The notes under the pieces: model-generated
What the model was told of the DNA's origin: nothing
The model's database searches: none
The model's input: only the letters and a program-made list of their open reading frames with translations
NCBI RefSeq assembly: GCF_014193285.1
Contig: NZ_JACHZE010000003.1
Span: forward strand, 108,075 to 172,074
Direction of reading: 5' to 3'
DNA: 64,000 nucleotides
Source of the DNA: Atlantibacter sp. RC6
Lineage (GTDB): Bacteria > Pseudomonadota > Gammaproteobacteria > Enterobacterales > Enterobacteriaceae
Translations under genes and position numbers: made by a program
Shown here: positions 1 to 6,766 of the stretch, piece by piece
Numbering within the stretch: the first letter of the stretch is position 1
Layout: each line of letters opens with the position of its first letter

Positions 1-1
1 A

Positions 2-238
2 ACCGTAAACAGCACGGAAGTGGAGAAGTTGATGAAGCACGACGGCAAAGCACTGCTTGTACTGTTTGACTTCTCTGACACGCCCTATTCAGAAGAACAG
101 ATCGAATCATTCCGTAACTGGCCCTCCCTGGGTCGGGGGAATCACCGTAAATCAGCTTTCAACGTTGTGTATTTCTTTGTGAAAAAACGCAGGCCGCTGG
201 CACTGGGGAAAATCACCAAAAACATTCGTATTAGCTAA
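2..238 (+). CDS. C-terminal part of an unrecognised protein, cut by the window edge
   Basis: The reading frame is open from the left edge (position 2) to a TAA at 236-238, so the gene probably starts outside the window; a GTG at 20 would give only 72 residues and has no convincing ribosome site. The visible 78 residues are soluble, with a basic tail (KKRRP, then KITKNIRIS). I recognise no family. It is followed after 11 bases by a gene for an exported cysteine-containing protein and then a lipoprotein, all in one direction. A secreted effector tail with immunity genes behind it is possible, but that rests on arrangement alone. Confidence 0.55.
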   Translation, partial: TVNSTEVEKLMKHDGKALLVLFDFSDTPYSEEQIESFRNWPSLGRGNHRKSAFNVVYFFVKKRRPLALGKITKNIRIS

Positions 239-249
239 CAGGATATTTA

Positions 250-612
250 ATGATGAAGAGAATTGTTACTGCATTAATACTGACAGCCTTAGCCTTCCCG
301 ACAATCGCAGCTCAATACGGTAAGCCTGGTGCAGTTTTAACGCTAAAGCCTGGGAACGGTAATGCGGAGTTCAGCATCAACGCATCAACCAAAGATGGCT
401 CAGGGATCTGCAACATGGAAGGGACAGCACAACAAATAGCTGCTGGTGAGAATCAGAAACGCCGTTGGATCTGGAACGATAGTTCCAGCCAGTGTGTTGT
501 TGTGCTCAGTGAAATGAATAATGGAAAAACCAGCGTAATGACTCGTGGTTGCGAAGGATACTGCGGGGCTTCGGCAGCAGGCGCAATGGATGGTCAATAC
601 AGCAAAAAATAA
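250..612 (+). CDS. Small exported cysteine-containing periplasmic protein, function unknown
   Basis: This 120-residue protein starts with a clear Sec signal peptide (basic MMKR, hydrophobic core, probable cleavage after TIAA near residue 21). The mature part has four cysteines (54, 82, 101, 105), which could form two disulfides in the periplasm, and ends in a CEGYC...MDGQY segment. That ending recalls small periplasmic inhibitor or immunity proteins of enterobacteria, but I cannot place the family. ATG at 250 or 253 could be the start; an AGGA-like site lies just upstream. It is probably co-transcribed with its two neighbours. A role in neutralising a secreted toxin is a guess from context. 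Confidence 0.7.
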   Translation: MMKRIVTALILTALAFPTIAAQYGKPGAVLTLKPGNGNAEFSINASTKDGSGICNMEGTAQQIAAGENQKRRWIWNDSSSQCVVVLSEMNNGKTSVMTRGCEGYCGASAAGAMDGQYSKK

Positions 613-646
613 TAAAACGGCACTTTGATTTGAAGGAAAACAACAA

Positions 647-982
647 ATGAAAATAAATATGCTTCTGGTACTGACTGCAGTGGGTTTAATAGTAGGCTGC
701 GGCGATAAGACACCAAAATGCAATAGCGATGACGCCAAGAACCTAGTCGTTGATATTGCACGTAAAACGATAGAGAAAGGAATGACGCTTGATAAGGATG
801 TCCAAATTTCTGTGGAAAATGTCAGGACATTAAGCCATGAGTCAGGTCTTGACGTTTATCAGTGTGCCGCTGAGCTAACTTTCGCCAAACCAAACATGAA
901 AGACTCATTGCCTATTACGTATCGGGTACAGAAAACAGAAGATGGTAAAGGGCAGTTTTATATAAATGTATATGGCTTATGA
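647..982 (+). CDS. Putative small lipoprotein
   Basis: The 111-residue product has a type II signal peptide: MKINMLLVLTAVGLIVGC, with Cys18 as the expected lipidated residue (lipobox IVGC). The residue after Cys is Gly and then Asp, so sorting is not certain from the +2 rule. The mature part is about 93 residues with two further cysteines (25 and about 77) and no family I recognise. A ribosome site AAGGA precedes the ATG by about 10 bases. It follows the exported protein by 34 bases, so the two likely share a transcript. Confidence 0.7.
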   Translation: MKINMLLVLTAVGLIVGCGDKTPKCNSDDAKNLVVDIARKTIEKGMTLDKDVQISVENVRTLSHESGLDVYQCAAELTFAKPNMKDSLPITYRVQKTEDGKGQFYINVYGL

Positions 983-1200
983 TAGTTAAACGGTCGAGGA
1001 TACAAAGTGACATGGAAAGGTTCTTGATAGAGTTGTCTCGGTAAAAAAGATTTTTTTAGATGAGCAAAACAGCCCAAATGGGCATGCTACATATGCTCTT
1101 GAGAATCCAAATTGCAGGAGCATGAACACTAGACAACAGTAGTGTTGCTTGTATCATTACTACCATCCCGCATCATGAAGTTACTTAGATATAATATTTA

Positions 1201-1230
1201 CAAAATCGCCATTATTCCAGATAATGGCGA
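1201..1230 (-). terminator. Rho-independent terminator of the ATPase/HNH operon
   Basis: A perfect 10-bp inverted repeat (1206-1215 and 1221-1230, loop TCCAG) lies 11 bases past the stop codon of the HNH gene. Read on the minus strand it is followed by TTTTG, a short U tract. It suits termination of the leftward two-gene operon. The remaining bases 983-1205 show no gene that I can support. Confidence 0.65.
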
Positions 1231-1241
1231 CCTACATGTAA

Positions 1242-2084
1242 TTAATCTATATTATTAAACCCACCCTCTATAAACCATCGTTCAGTTAATAGCTTAGAAT
1301 ACAATGCATACTCCCATGAGTCTGGTCTTCTTTTAACCAAATCAAAACAGGTTTTAATATCTTCCTCTACAGCCCACCAATCTTTTGCCTCGAGGTATGG
1401 GGAAAAAGTTTCTTTCATGTCTTCAATTATAGTTATAGCGCTAGCCCCATAAAGCTCATCAAGTTTGAGTCTAGTAAAATGGTTTTTTAGCTTAGCCTGA
1501 GCTTCAGGTTTGAGATGGTCATTCGACTTGCAACGATAAATTATCTCGATAGGATCTTTACTTATAAAATCCATTTCAAACCAGCTAAATTTCGAAAAAT
1601 CATCATAATATGGATGAATAAATTGTTTATCAAGACGATCGGGCATAGTATTTTTTTTGGCCTCATTGCACCGAGTGCAAATAGGCACCAAATTTTTAGG
1701 GCTGATAGCAAAAGAATAATATGTCTGCTTAGGGGCATGATGGTCTAAACAAGTAGCTGTACTTCCTGAACACATTGGGCACTTCTTCCGAGGGGCTGAC
1801 GCGATAAGTTTGTTATATTCTTCGCGGCAAACACCATCCCGGCCAACTAATTGCTCAAGATAAAAGCTTTTCATCTTCTCACCTGTGAATTTACCAAATT
1901 CCACAGAGCGTTTTAAATCCACTATTCTCTGATTAGTCAAGCAGTCATGATAATCAGCATATAACTTTGCTATAATGGGCAATACTTCATCTAAATCCTC
2001 CTGCGAAAAATCATCGGGGTATGCCCTGACACATCTTTCAAAAATATCAATTTCGTCCATAGTCGGCAAAGGTAAATGTATCAT
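1242..2084 (-). CDS. HNH endonuclease, Septu PtuB-like partner of the upstream ATPase
   Basis: This 280-residue protein has a zinc-supported HNH core at about residues 100-145: CPMC (102-105), DHH (114-116), Asn131, and CTRC (136-139) followed by Asn140 and basic residues. This is the beta-beta-alpha-metal nuclease fold with two CxxC zinc knuckles. The flanks are mostly helical and unassigned. Its ATG overlaps the ATPase stop codon (ATGA) and it has its own AAGGA-type ribosome site, so the pair should be translationally coupled. An ABC-type ATPase followed by an HNH nuclease is the Septu (PtuA-PtuB) arrangement. Inference: it cuts nucleic acid when the ATPase complex senses phage. A restriction-like HNH enzyme of another family is the alternative. 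Confidence 0.8.
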   Translation of the reverse strand: MIHLPLPTMDEIDIFERCVRAYPDDFSQEDLDEVLPIIAKLYADYHDCLTNQRIVDLKRSVEFGKFTGEKMKSFYLEQLVGRDGVCREEYNKLIASAPRKKCPMCSGSTATCLDHHAPKQTYYSFAISPKNLVPICTRCNEAKKNTMPDRLDKQFIHPYYDDFSKFSWFEMDFISKDPIEIIYRCKSNDHLKPEAQAKLKNHFTRLKLDELYGASAITIIEDMKETFSPYLEAKDWWAVEEDIKTCFDLVKRRPDSWEYALYSKLLTERWFIEGGFNNID

Positions 2085-3709
2085 CCTTCCGTCCTTTTTT
2101 TATTCTTTGCCTTTATCAAAGTGCGTGCTAATGCTCTTGCTTCTCCGCCTAACTTGTTATCGAAATGCATCGCTAACTTATCGAAATTATCATATTCCTC
2201 GGCGGCATCGCTTATCATCTTATAAAATCCAGTATTCACAACTTCATGGTTGAAAACCGCCCGAGTCAGTGCTCCAACGTTCTCACCAAATGTCTCTAGT
2301 TCAGGCCTGTCGGCACTCATATATCTTCCGGTACGGTTTAATACCCAAGCACAGTCAGAGCGAACCTCTTGCAAAACTACAGGTGAGTGCGTAGCCACTA
2401 TAGCCACACCATTTCTTTCACTCATAAGATGCGATACAGCACGGATATAAGCGGATATTAAAGGAGGATGAAGATGTGCCTCAGGCTCATCAATGAGCGT
2501 CAACGAGCGGTCTTCAGTAACTTCAATTAATTTTGTAATACTAATAAGGGTAACCAAATGTCCAGAACTTAACTTATTCAAGAAAACACGAACATGTTCG
2601 GTCCAATCCTTAACGGATTTATCAACAGAATCTCCAGCCATAACAATTTCAACATTGGCTAGTTTAGACACGTCTGCTTCGCTGAATAAAGGGTCGTTTT
2701 CAAGAATTTTTAAACAATCTTCCCAGCGTTTCCTTCTGGCACCGACTAAGCATTGCGACATACTTTGGCAAAACTCATAATGTAACTCATCGAATGACTT
2801 AGGTCTTAATTCAACTCTACCTATATTTTTTTTACCATTTATATTATCCTTGGTCATTAATCCAATATACTGATATTTAACTCCTGAAGGAATAATATCA
2901 GAATCAACGGGGCCAAACCTGTCGAAAGGGCTATACGACAATAAAGTTAGAGAAGTAAAATAACTATGATTATTTTCCCAAGCTTCATTGCCAGAAGGCA
3001 CCTGAAGCAAACCAACATGTTGTGCCTCAATTGCTTTCTGATTGATCACTCCTTTTATTAATCCAGCAAATAATGTGGTTTTACCAACTCCGTTCCTCCC
3101 TATAATAGCTTGAACATTACTTGGAGGAGTATCATAGGGACTTATATTGAATTTAAGACGAACAAAGTCATCATTAACGTCTTTGAAAGGAAACAAATAG
3201 GAGAAGTTGAATGGTTTATTGAAGTCATTCCCATACGCTATCTCATGCCAAGTTTCCCTTACGGTTCGTTCACTAATACTCCTTAGTAAGGAACCAGACA
3301 TTGCAGGATGGTCTAGATATAAATCATAAATGTTTAGATTGAATGCGCAATCCCTTACTCCTTCCAAGATGGCACGCCTATCCATATCGGGAATTTCATT
3401 TAGAGTTTCGTAATAATTTTCACTTTGACCTAGCGAGAAAAACTCCTCACCCAAATAAGGAAAAGCATCAGGAAGTTCAGGCTTCCTCGCCCTAAGTTTT
3501 TCTTCATCAGAAGCACATTCTGACTCCGACTTCATCCTCTGTTCGGCGATTTTTAATTCGCCGACTCTGCTAGATACGCCATGCTCATCACAATATATCA
3601 TTATGAACAATGTTTCCCAATAAAACCAATCATTCCAATTATCTTTTATAAGATAGACTGTTTTAGGAATCCCATGAGCTGGAAGGCTGCTAACACATTT
3701 AAAGTTCAT
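2081..3709 (-). CDS. AAA/ABC-type ATPase, Septu PtuA-like, with long N-terminal extension
   Basis: The start chosen (ATG at 3709, 542 residues) has a strong GGAGGTGAC ribosome site. The longer frame to 3829 runs through IS sequence and should be ignored. Motifs of RecF/SMC-like ATPases are in order: Walker A GRNGVGKTT (204-212), signature LSSGH (380-384), Walker B LTLIDEPEAHLHP (403-415) and H-loop ATHSP (439-443). The 200 residues before Walker A match nothing I recognise; in the PtuA proteins I know of, Walker A lies near the N terminus. It is co-transcribed and overlaps by 4 bp with an HNH nuclease, hence the Septu-like call. The region is AT-rich compared with the core genes, which suggests horizontal transfer. 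An OLD-like nuclease is unlikely because no TOPRIM domain is visible. Confidence 0.8.
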   Translation of the reverse strand: MNFKCVSSLPAHGIPKTVYLIKDNWNDWFYWETLFIMIYCDEHGVSSRVGELKIAEQRMKSESECASDEEKLRARKPELPDAFPYLGEEFFSLGQSENYYETLNEIPDMDRRAILEGVRDCAFNLNIYDLYLDHPAMSGSLLRSISERTVRETWHEIAYGNDFNKPFNFSYLFPFKDVNDDFVRLKFNISPYDTPPSNVQAIIGRNGVGKTTLFAGLIKGVINQKAIEAQHVGLLQVPSGNEAWENNHSYFTSLTLLSYSPFDRFGPVDSDIIPSGVKYQYIGLMTKDNINGKKNIGRVELRPKSFDELHYEFCQSMSQCLVGARRKRWEDCLKILENDPLFSEADVSKLANVEIVMAGDSVDKSVKDWTEHVRVFLNKLSSGHLVTLISITKLIEVTEDRSLTLIDEPEAHLHPPLISAYIRAVSHLMSERNGVAIVATHSPVVLQEVRSDCAWVLNRTGRYMSADRPELETFGENVGALTRAVFNHEVVNTGFYKMISDAAEEYDNFDKLAMHFDNKLGGEARALARTLIKAKNKKRTEG

Positions 3710-3790
3710 GTCACCTCCGAAGAGTAATAAAATAATATGACGAAGCGAACTTGTACATCGGCATATTTTATATATTAAAAACCCGCTAAT

Positions 3791-3930
3791 TGAACTGCCC
3801 CGACAGACGAAGACATATCCTGTCCTCACGACGGGGCCTGTTCAAAGGCCTCCAGACTAAGGCCACCGAGATGACTGTGAAGCCGGGCCCGGCTGTATAA
3901 CACTTCAATATAATTGAAGGCGGCCTTCAC
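3791..3930 (-). mobile_element. IS3-family remnant: transposase C-terminus plus one IS end
   Basis: On the minus strand, 3930-3826 translates into 34 residues then TGA, containing FNYIEVLYSRARLHSHLGG and then LSLEAFE. This is the characteristic C-terminus of IS3-family OrfB transposases (usual pattern YIE..YNR.R.HS..G..SPE.FE). Beyond the stop, TGAACTGCCCCGAC at 3791 resembles a terminal inverted repeat of this family and should be the outer IS end. Upstream of 3930 the frame meets a stop, so the rest of the element has been lost. It separates the ATPase/HNH operon from the XRE regulator and ends 81 bp before the ATPase start codon. Confidence 0.8.
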
Positions 3931-3973
3931 AGTTATTTATTCACTCTTTATTAGGAGAGCCCGGTGTTCCTTA

Positions 3974-4666
3974 TCAAAGGCGAATACCGCCAGATTTTGG
4001 TATTGCGAATTGCTCTGGTTCCTTGCCAAGCGGAAAACCGACTACGTAAAGCATGTTGACGGGCATTGGCTTACTGTCAGGCTCAGAGCCCCACTTCATC
4101 TGTATCTTGCGCTCAGCATAGCGCAACGAAACACCGAGCGTTCTGAGCATATTAATCTGGGATTGCATCTCGTCATACACCTCGAATTTCTGCGTTTCAG
4201 AATAAGCATCCGCACAATCTCTGAAGTCTCTGAAATAGTCCACTAGTAAGGCAAAAGCCTCGTTCGCTTCACGGGTCAGTTCGAAGGCAGGCTCGGACAA
4301 GTCCATAATGCAGACCTCTGCGAGTTTAGCCAACTGTTTGCCAGTGGTCAGCGGGATAGCCGCTAAGGTGACATGCTCTCGATCAAACTTTTCTTTCGCC
4401 GCTTTGACTTCGTCCTCAGAGGGAATGGTGAACGGCTTGTTGAGCACATCGATATCCTCAAATTCAAACGCACTGGCAAGAGCGCGGCGTGTATCGAAGC
4501 TGGCGGATAGACCTTGCTCCACCCGCTGAATTGTTCTCACGTTGAGGCCAGAGATATTAGCCAATTGCTCCTGCGACCATTTCCGCATCTCGCGGAACAT
4601 TTTGATGCACATGGCCAGTTCAGCGGGCGTCAGCAAGCGGGCTTGAGTGTTTTCTGTAGCATTCAT
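3974..4666 (-). CDS. XRE-family helix-turn-helix transcriptional regulator
   Basis: The 230-residue protein carries an HTH_3/XRE domain at about residues 20-75 (WSQEQLANISGLNVRTIQRVE is the typical helix-turn-helix core), followed by a mainly helical C-terminal region of unknown function that may dimerise or bind a ligand. AAGGAG seven bases before the ATG supports the start. It lies between the Shedu-like gene upstream and the IS remnant downstream, all leftward. Such regulators often repress themselves or nearby mobile or defence genes; here that is inference. Its 3' end is intact despite the adjacent IS scar. Confidence 0.8.
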   Translation of the reverse strand: MNATENTQARLLTPAELAMCIKMFREMRKWSQEQLANISGLNVRTIQRVEQGLSASFDTRRALASAFEFEDIDVLNKPFTIPSEDEVKAAKEKFDREHVTLAAIPLTTGKQLAKLAEVCIMDLSEPAFELTREANEAFALLVDYFRDFRDCADAYSETQKFEVYDEMQSQINMLRTLGVSLRYAERKIQMKWGSEPDSKPMPVNMLYVVGFPLGKEPEQFAIPKSGGIRL

Positions 4667-4693
4667 TTCGTGGCTCCTTTGTTCTCGAACGAT

Positions 4694-4715
4694 GTGACAC
4701 AGTATGTGGGGTCAC
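4694..4715. promoter_or_regulatory. Inverted repeat in the regulator promoter region
   Basis: GTGAC (4694-4698) and GTCAC (4711-4715) form an inverted repeat 28 bp upstream of the XRE start codon. On the minus strand a weak promoter can be drawn across it (TTGGCC, 17 bases, TACTGT), the repeat overlapping the -10. This position would suit autoregulation, but the arms are short and could be chance. Confidence 0.25.
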
Positions 4716-4789
4716 GCGCAAGGCCAACACGACACGAGCCCGACAGCTACTGACAAGCATGCCGTACTTAAAAAGGCACAGACTGTGTC

Positions 4790-6178
4790 TTACTCCGGTG
4801 GCTGAAGCGCTTTTCTGATCTCAATCAGCCGTTGAAGAAGTTCGTCGAAAGTCACAACGATGACGTCAGATAAAGCATGCCTGACAAGTTCAAATGATTT
4901 TTTTTGAGAGTGTTCCGCTGGCATCATGCCGACGATCACTATGCAACGTATAGCATAACTATGAATGTCGTTGCGATTCATGTTGTTTTTTATGATCGGT
5001 AATTCGCTTTGGAGCCTGAAACGCTGATCCAGAATTTGGGCAATGGCTCCTCCAAACTCAGTTGAGGGCACATAGACATCGTCTCCTCGGTACGGATTTT
5101 TACTTAGCAGTTCTGCCCCCGGCTTTTTGATCTCAATAAGAGCTAGATTTCCCGTAGATGCGGACGCATACAAAAAGTCGGCAATTTTTCCTCCGCTTCC
5201 GTTTAGTCGCTTGCCACCTGTATATGCTTGCCCCTGCACCATCAGAGCAGGAACGGCAAAAGCCAGACTGAGGATAAAGGGATTTTCCAAAAAAAAGCTC
5301 TGCCACTTACCTTCAGCAAGCCCCTTTACAAGCATTTCCTGATAGCGCTCTATCAGTTGATTTAGAGTGACAAGTTCAATATCGCTTTTCAAAGCCAAAA
5401 GAGCCTGGGGCTCAGCCTCGGCTAACGCCCCCACATTGTCCTGCACCATTCGGACGACGGCTCGCCGATCATGTTTGGATAAGGTCGCGTGGTCTCGACC
5501 GCCATTCGTTATTTCTGCAATGGCGTCGGGCCTAATCTTCTTCTTGATGGCTGGAAATTGCTTCGCATCCGCTGCATGCAATAAGGTCTCGTAGGTACGA
5601 AAGTGTCTTTCCTTACGAGCATCTCTTTGGTAGCGAGATGTAATGCGGTTTAGTTCCTTTCGCAGCGCATGGAATCTGGTTATACCGAGAATGAAGAATG
5701 GAGCATCAATCCTGGCTTCATTTCCCTTGTGAACAAGCAGGATGTTGATGCCATTCACGCCTGCGGCTGTCTCGCAGATTTGTCGATACTCCCAGAGAAG
5801 GCCTAAACCAAATCGAAAATCTTTCGCGAACCCTTCTGGCAATTGTTCAAGCAGTTCCACAACATCATCGGTGGTCGCAGGTAAAAGATAGGGCTCAGCA
5901 ACCGGTCGCGCGACGACGATACGTTCAAGAGAGCCGTACTTTGGGTGAAGATAGTCATCCCTATCCGCTCGGACGTTGAGAGGCCAGATAGTCAATCTAT
6001 CAGGAAGCACATGGAGTAACCGTCCCATCGGCGAATCGGGTTTGCGCTGTGCGGGGGCAATATCCGTGAAAAAAACGTTAACGCCATCATCTTCCGGATC
6101 AGCCGACGCGATCACCAAAAAGGGGCCGCCATCTGCGCGCTCCCGTTGGTTGAATACTGAAGGTCTGAGCGATGCCAT
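4790..6178 (-). CDS. sduA: Shedu-like anti-phage nuclease (SduA, DUF4263)
   Basis: The 462-residue protein ends in a DUF4263 / PD-(D/E)XK nuclease domain. Visible residues are Glu298 in FLENP, Asp334 in ADFLYA, the EIK motif (Glu349, Lys351) in LIEIKKP and Gln381 in AIAQILDQ, in the order expected for the Shedu catalytic core. The first 270 residues lack a family I can name and probably serve as a sensor or oligomerisation region, as is usual for Shedu proteins. The ATG overlaps the stop of the upstream broken gene (TAATG), which points to a former operon. Shedu proteins act alone as phage-defence nucleases. Base composition is near the core average, unlike the AT-rich ATPase/HNH pair. Confidence 0.85.
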   Translation of the reverse strand: MASLRPSVFNQRERADGGPFLVIASADPEDDGVNVFFTDIAPAQRKPDSPMGRLLHVLPDRLTIWPLNVRADRDDYLHPKYGSLERIVVARPVAEPYLLPATTDDVVELLEQLPEGFAKDFRFGLGLLWEYRQICETAAGVNGINILLVHKGNEARIDAPFFILGITRFHALRKELNRITSRYQRDARKERHFRTYETLLHAADAKQFPAIKKKIRPDAIAEITNGGRDHATLSKHDRRAVVRMVQDNVGALAEAEPQALLALKSDIELVTLNQLIERYQEMLVKGLAEGKWQSFFLENPFILSLAFAVPALMVQGQAYTGGKRLNGSGGKIADFLYASASTGNLALIEIKKPGAELLSKNPYRGDDVYVPSTEFGGAIAQILDQRFRLQSELPIIKNNMNRNDIHSYAIRCIVIVGMMPAEHSQKKSFELVRHALSDVIVVTFDELLQRLIEIRKALQPPE

Positions 6179-6385
6179 TAATCACGATTCCTTAGAATGG
6201 AGAATTCTTCGTCGACGACGAAATAGGGTGGATGATCGAAATTTTTTTCAAGAAAGCTCCTCTCATCCAAACCGAATACCTGAACCATTAGGACCAATGA
6301 TATAGGTAACCTCTTCAAGGCTCAGTTCTGTTGACTCCTGACCAAACGACTGAAAACCAAATAAACGAATTGTTTAAAGCTTCAT
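6178..6385 (-). pseudogene. Decayed OLD-like ATPase gene: N-terminal P-loop start joined to an unrelated-frame tail
   Basis: From an ATG at 6385 with a good ribosome site (AGGAAAAAG just before it), the frame reads MKL, a TAA stop, then TIRLFGFQSFGQ, ELSLEEVTYI and IGPNGSG. That is the usual N-terminus of OLD-family and related AAA ATPases up to the Walker A loop. The frame then breaks (GIRFG, stop). A second frame continues as VFGLDERSFLEKN, HPPYFVVDEEF and SILRNRD and stops at 6178-6180, overlapping the Shedu start. The simplest reading is a large out-of-frame internal deletion plus a nonsense codon at position 4. Whether both ends belong to one ancestral gene or two cannot be told here. 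Confidence 0.75.
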
Positions 6386-6766
6386 CTTTTTCCTAACCCA
6401 GTTTATTTTATTTGTTAAATCAAATGACTGCTTTATATCTAAATTCAATATCACAGTTTTACTGAAACTTTAAGAGTCATTTTTATGATTCAGTCTACTC
6501 ATTTACATTGTACTCCTCATAACTTCCTCTCATCGCATAACAGCTGCGAACACATTTCAAATAAACTTGACCAATATTAATCAGTGGTGGAAGGTCAAGG
6601 GGGGGACAAAGCGCCTCATGTTTTATGGGCGGTCAACCATATAAATGATTATGTTCATACGTATGCTGCGTTAGAATTATTAAACAAAACGAATGTATTG
6701 AACGTTCAGCAAAGCAAAGGAGCCTTTATAGCGCCTTTATTTAAATAGTGCTTATAGCAGAGATAC
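6386..6766. other. AT-rich intergenic stretch between integrase and the defence gene remnant
   Basis: I see no supported gene on either strand. The part nearest 6386-6480 should hold the promoter of the decayed ATPase / Shedu unit, but no hexamer pair stands out. The remainder contains only short palindromes such as CATACGTATG near 6658 and a G-run near 6600. Confidence 0.5.

Noticed and set aside
1125..1146. AACACTA...TAGTGTT inverted repeat as a terminator for the first operon
   Set aside because: A 7-bp AT-rich stem without a T run, 140 bp past the stop, is too weak to call.
2081..3709. OLD-family nuclease or Gabija GajA
   Set aside because: No TOPRIM domain or UvrD-like partner is visible; the partner is an HNH nuclease.
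3710..3829. N-terminal 40-residue extension of the ATPase from a GTG at 3829
   Set aside because: The extra part translates the IS3 end and its flank, while ATG 3709 has a strong ribosome site.
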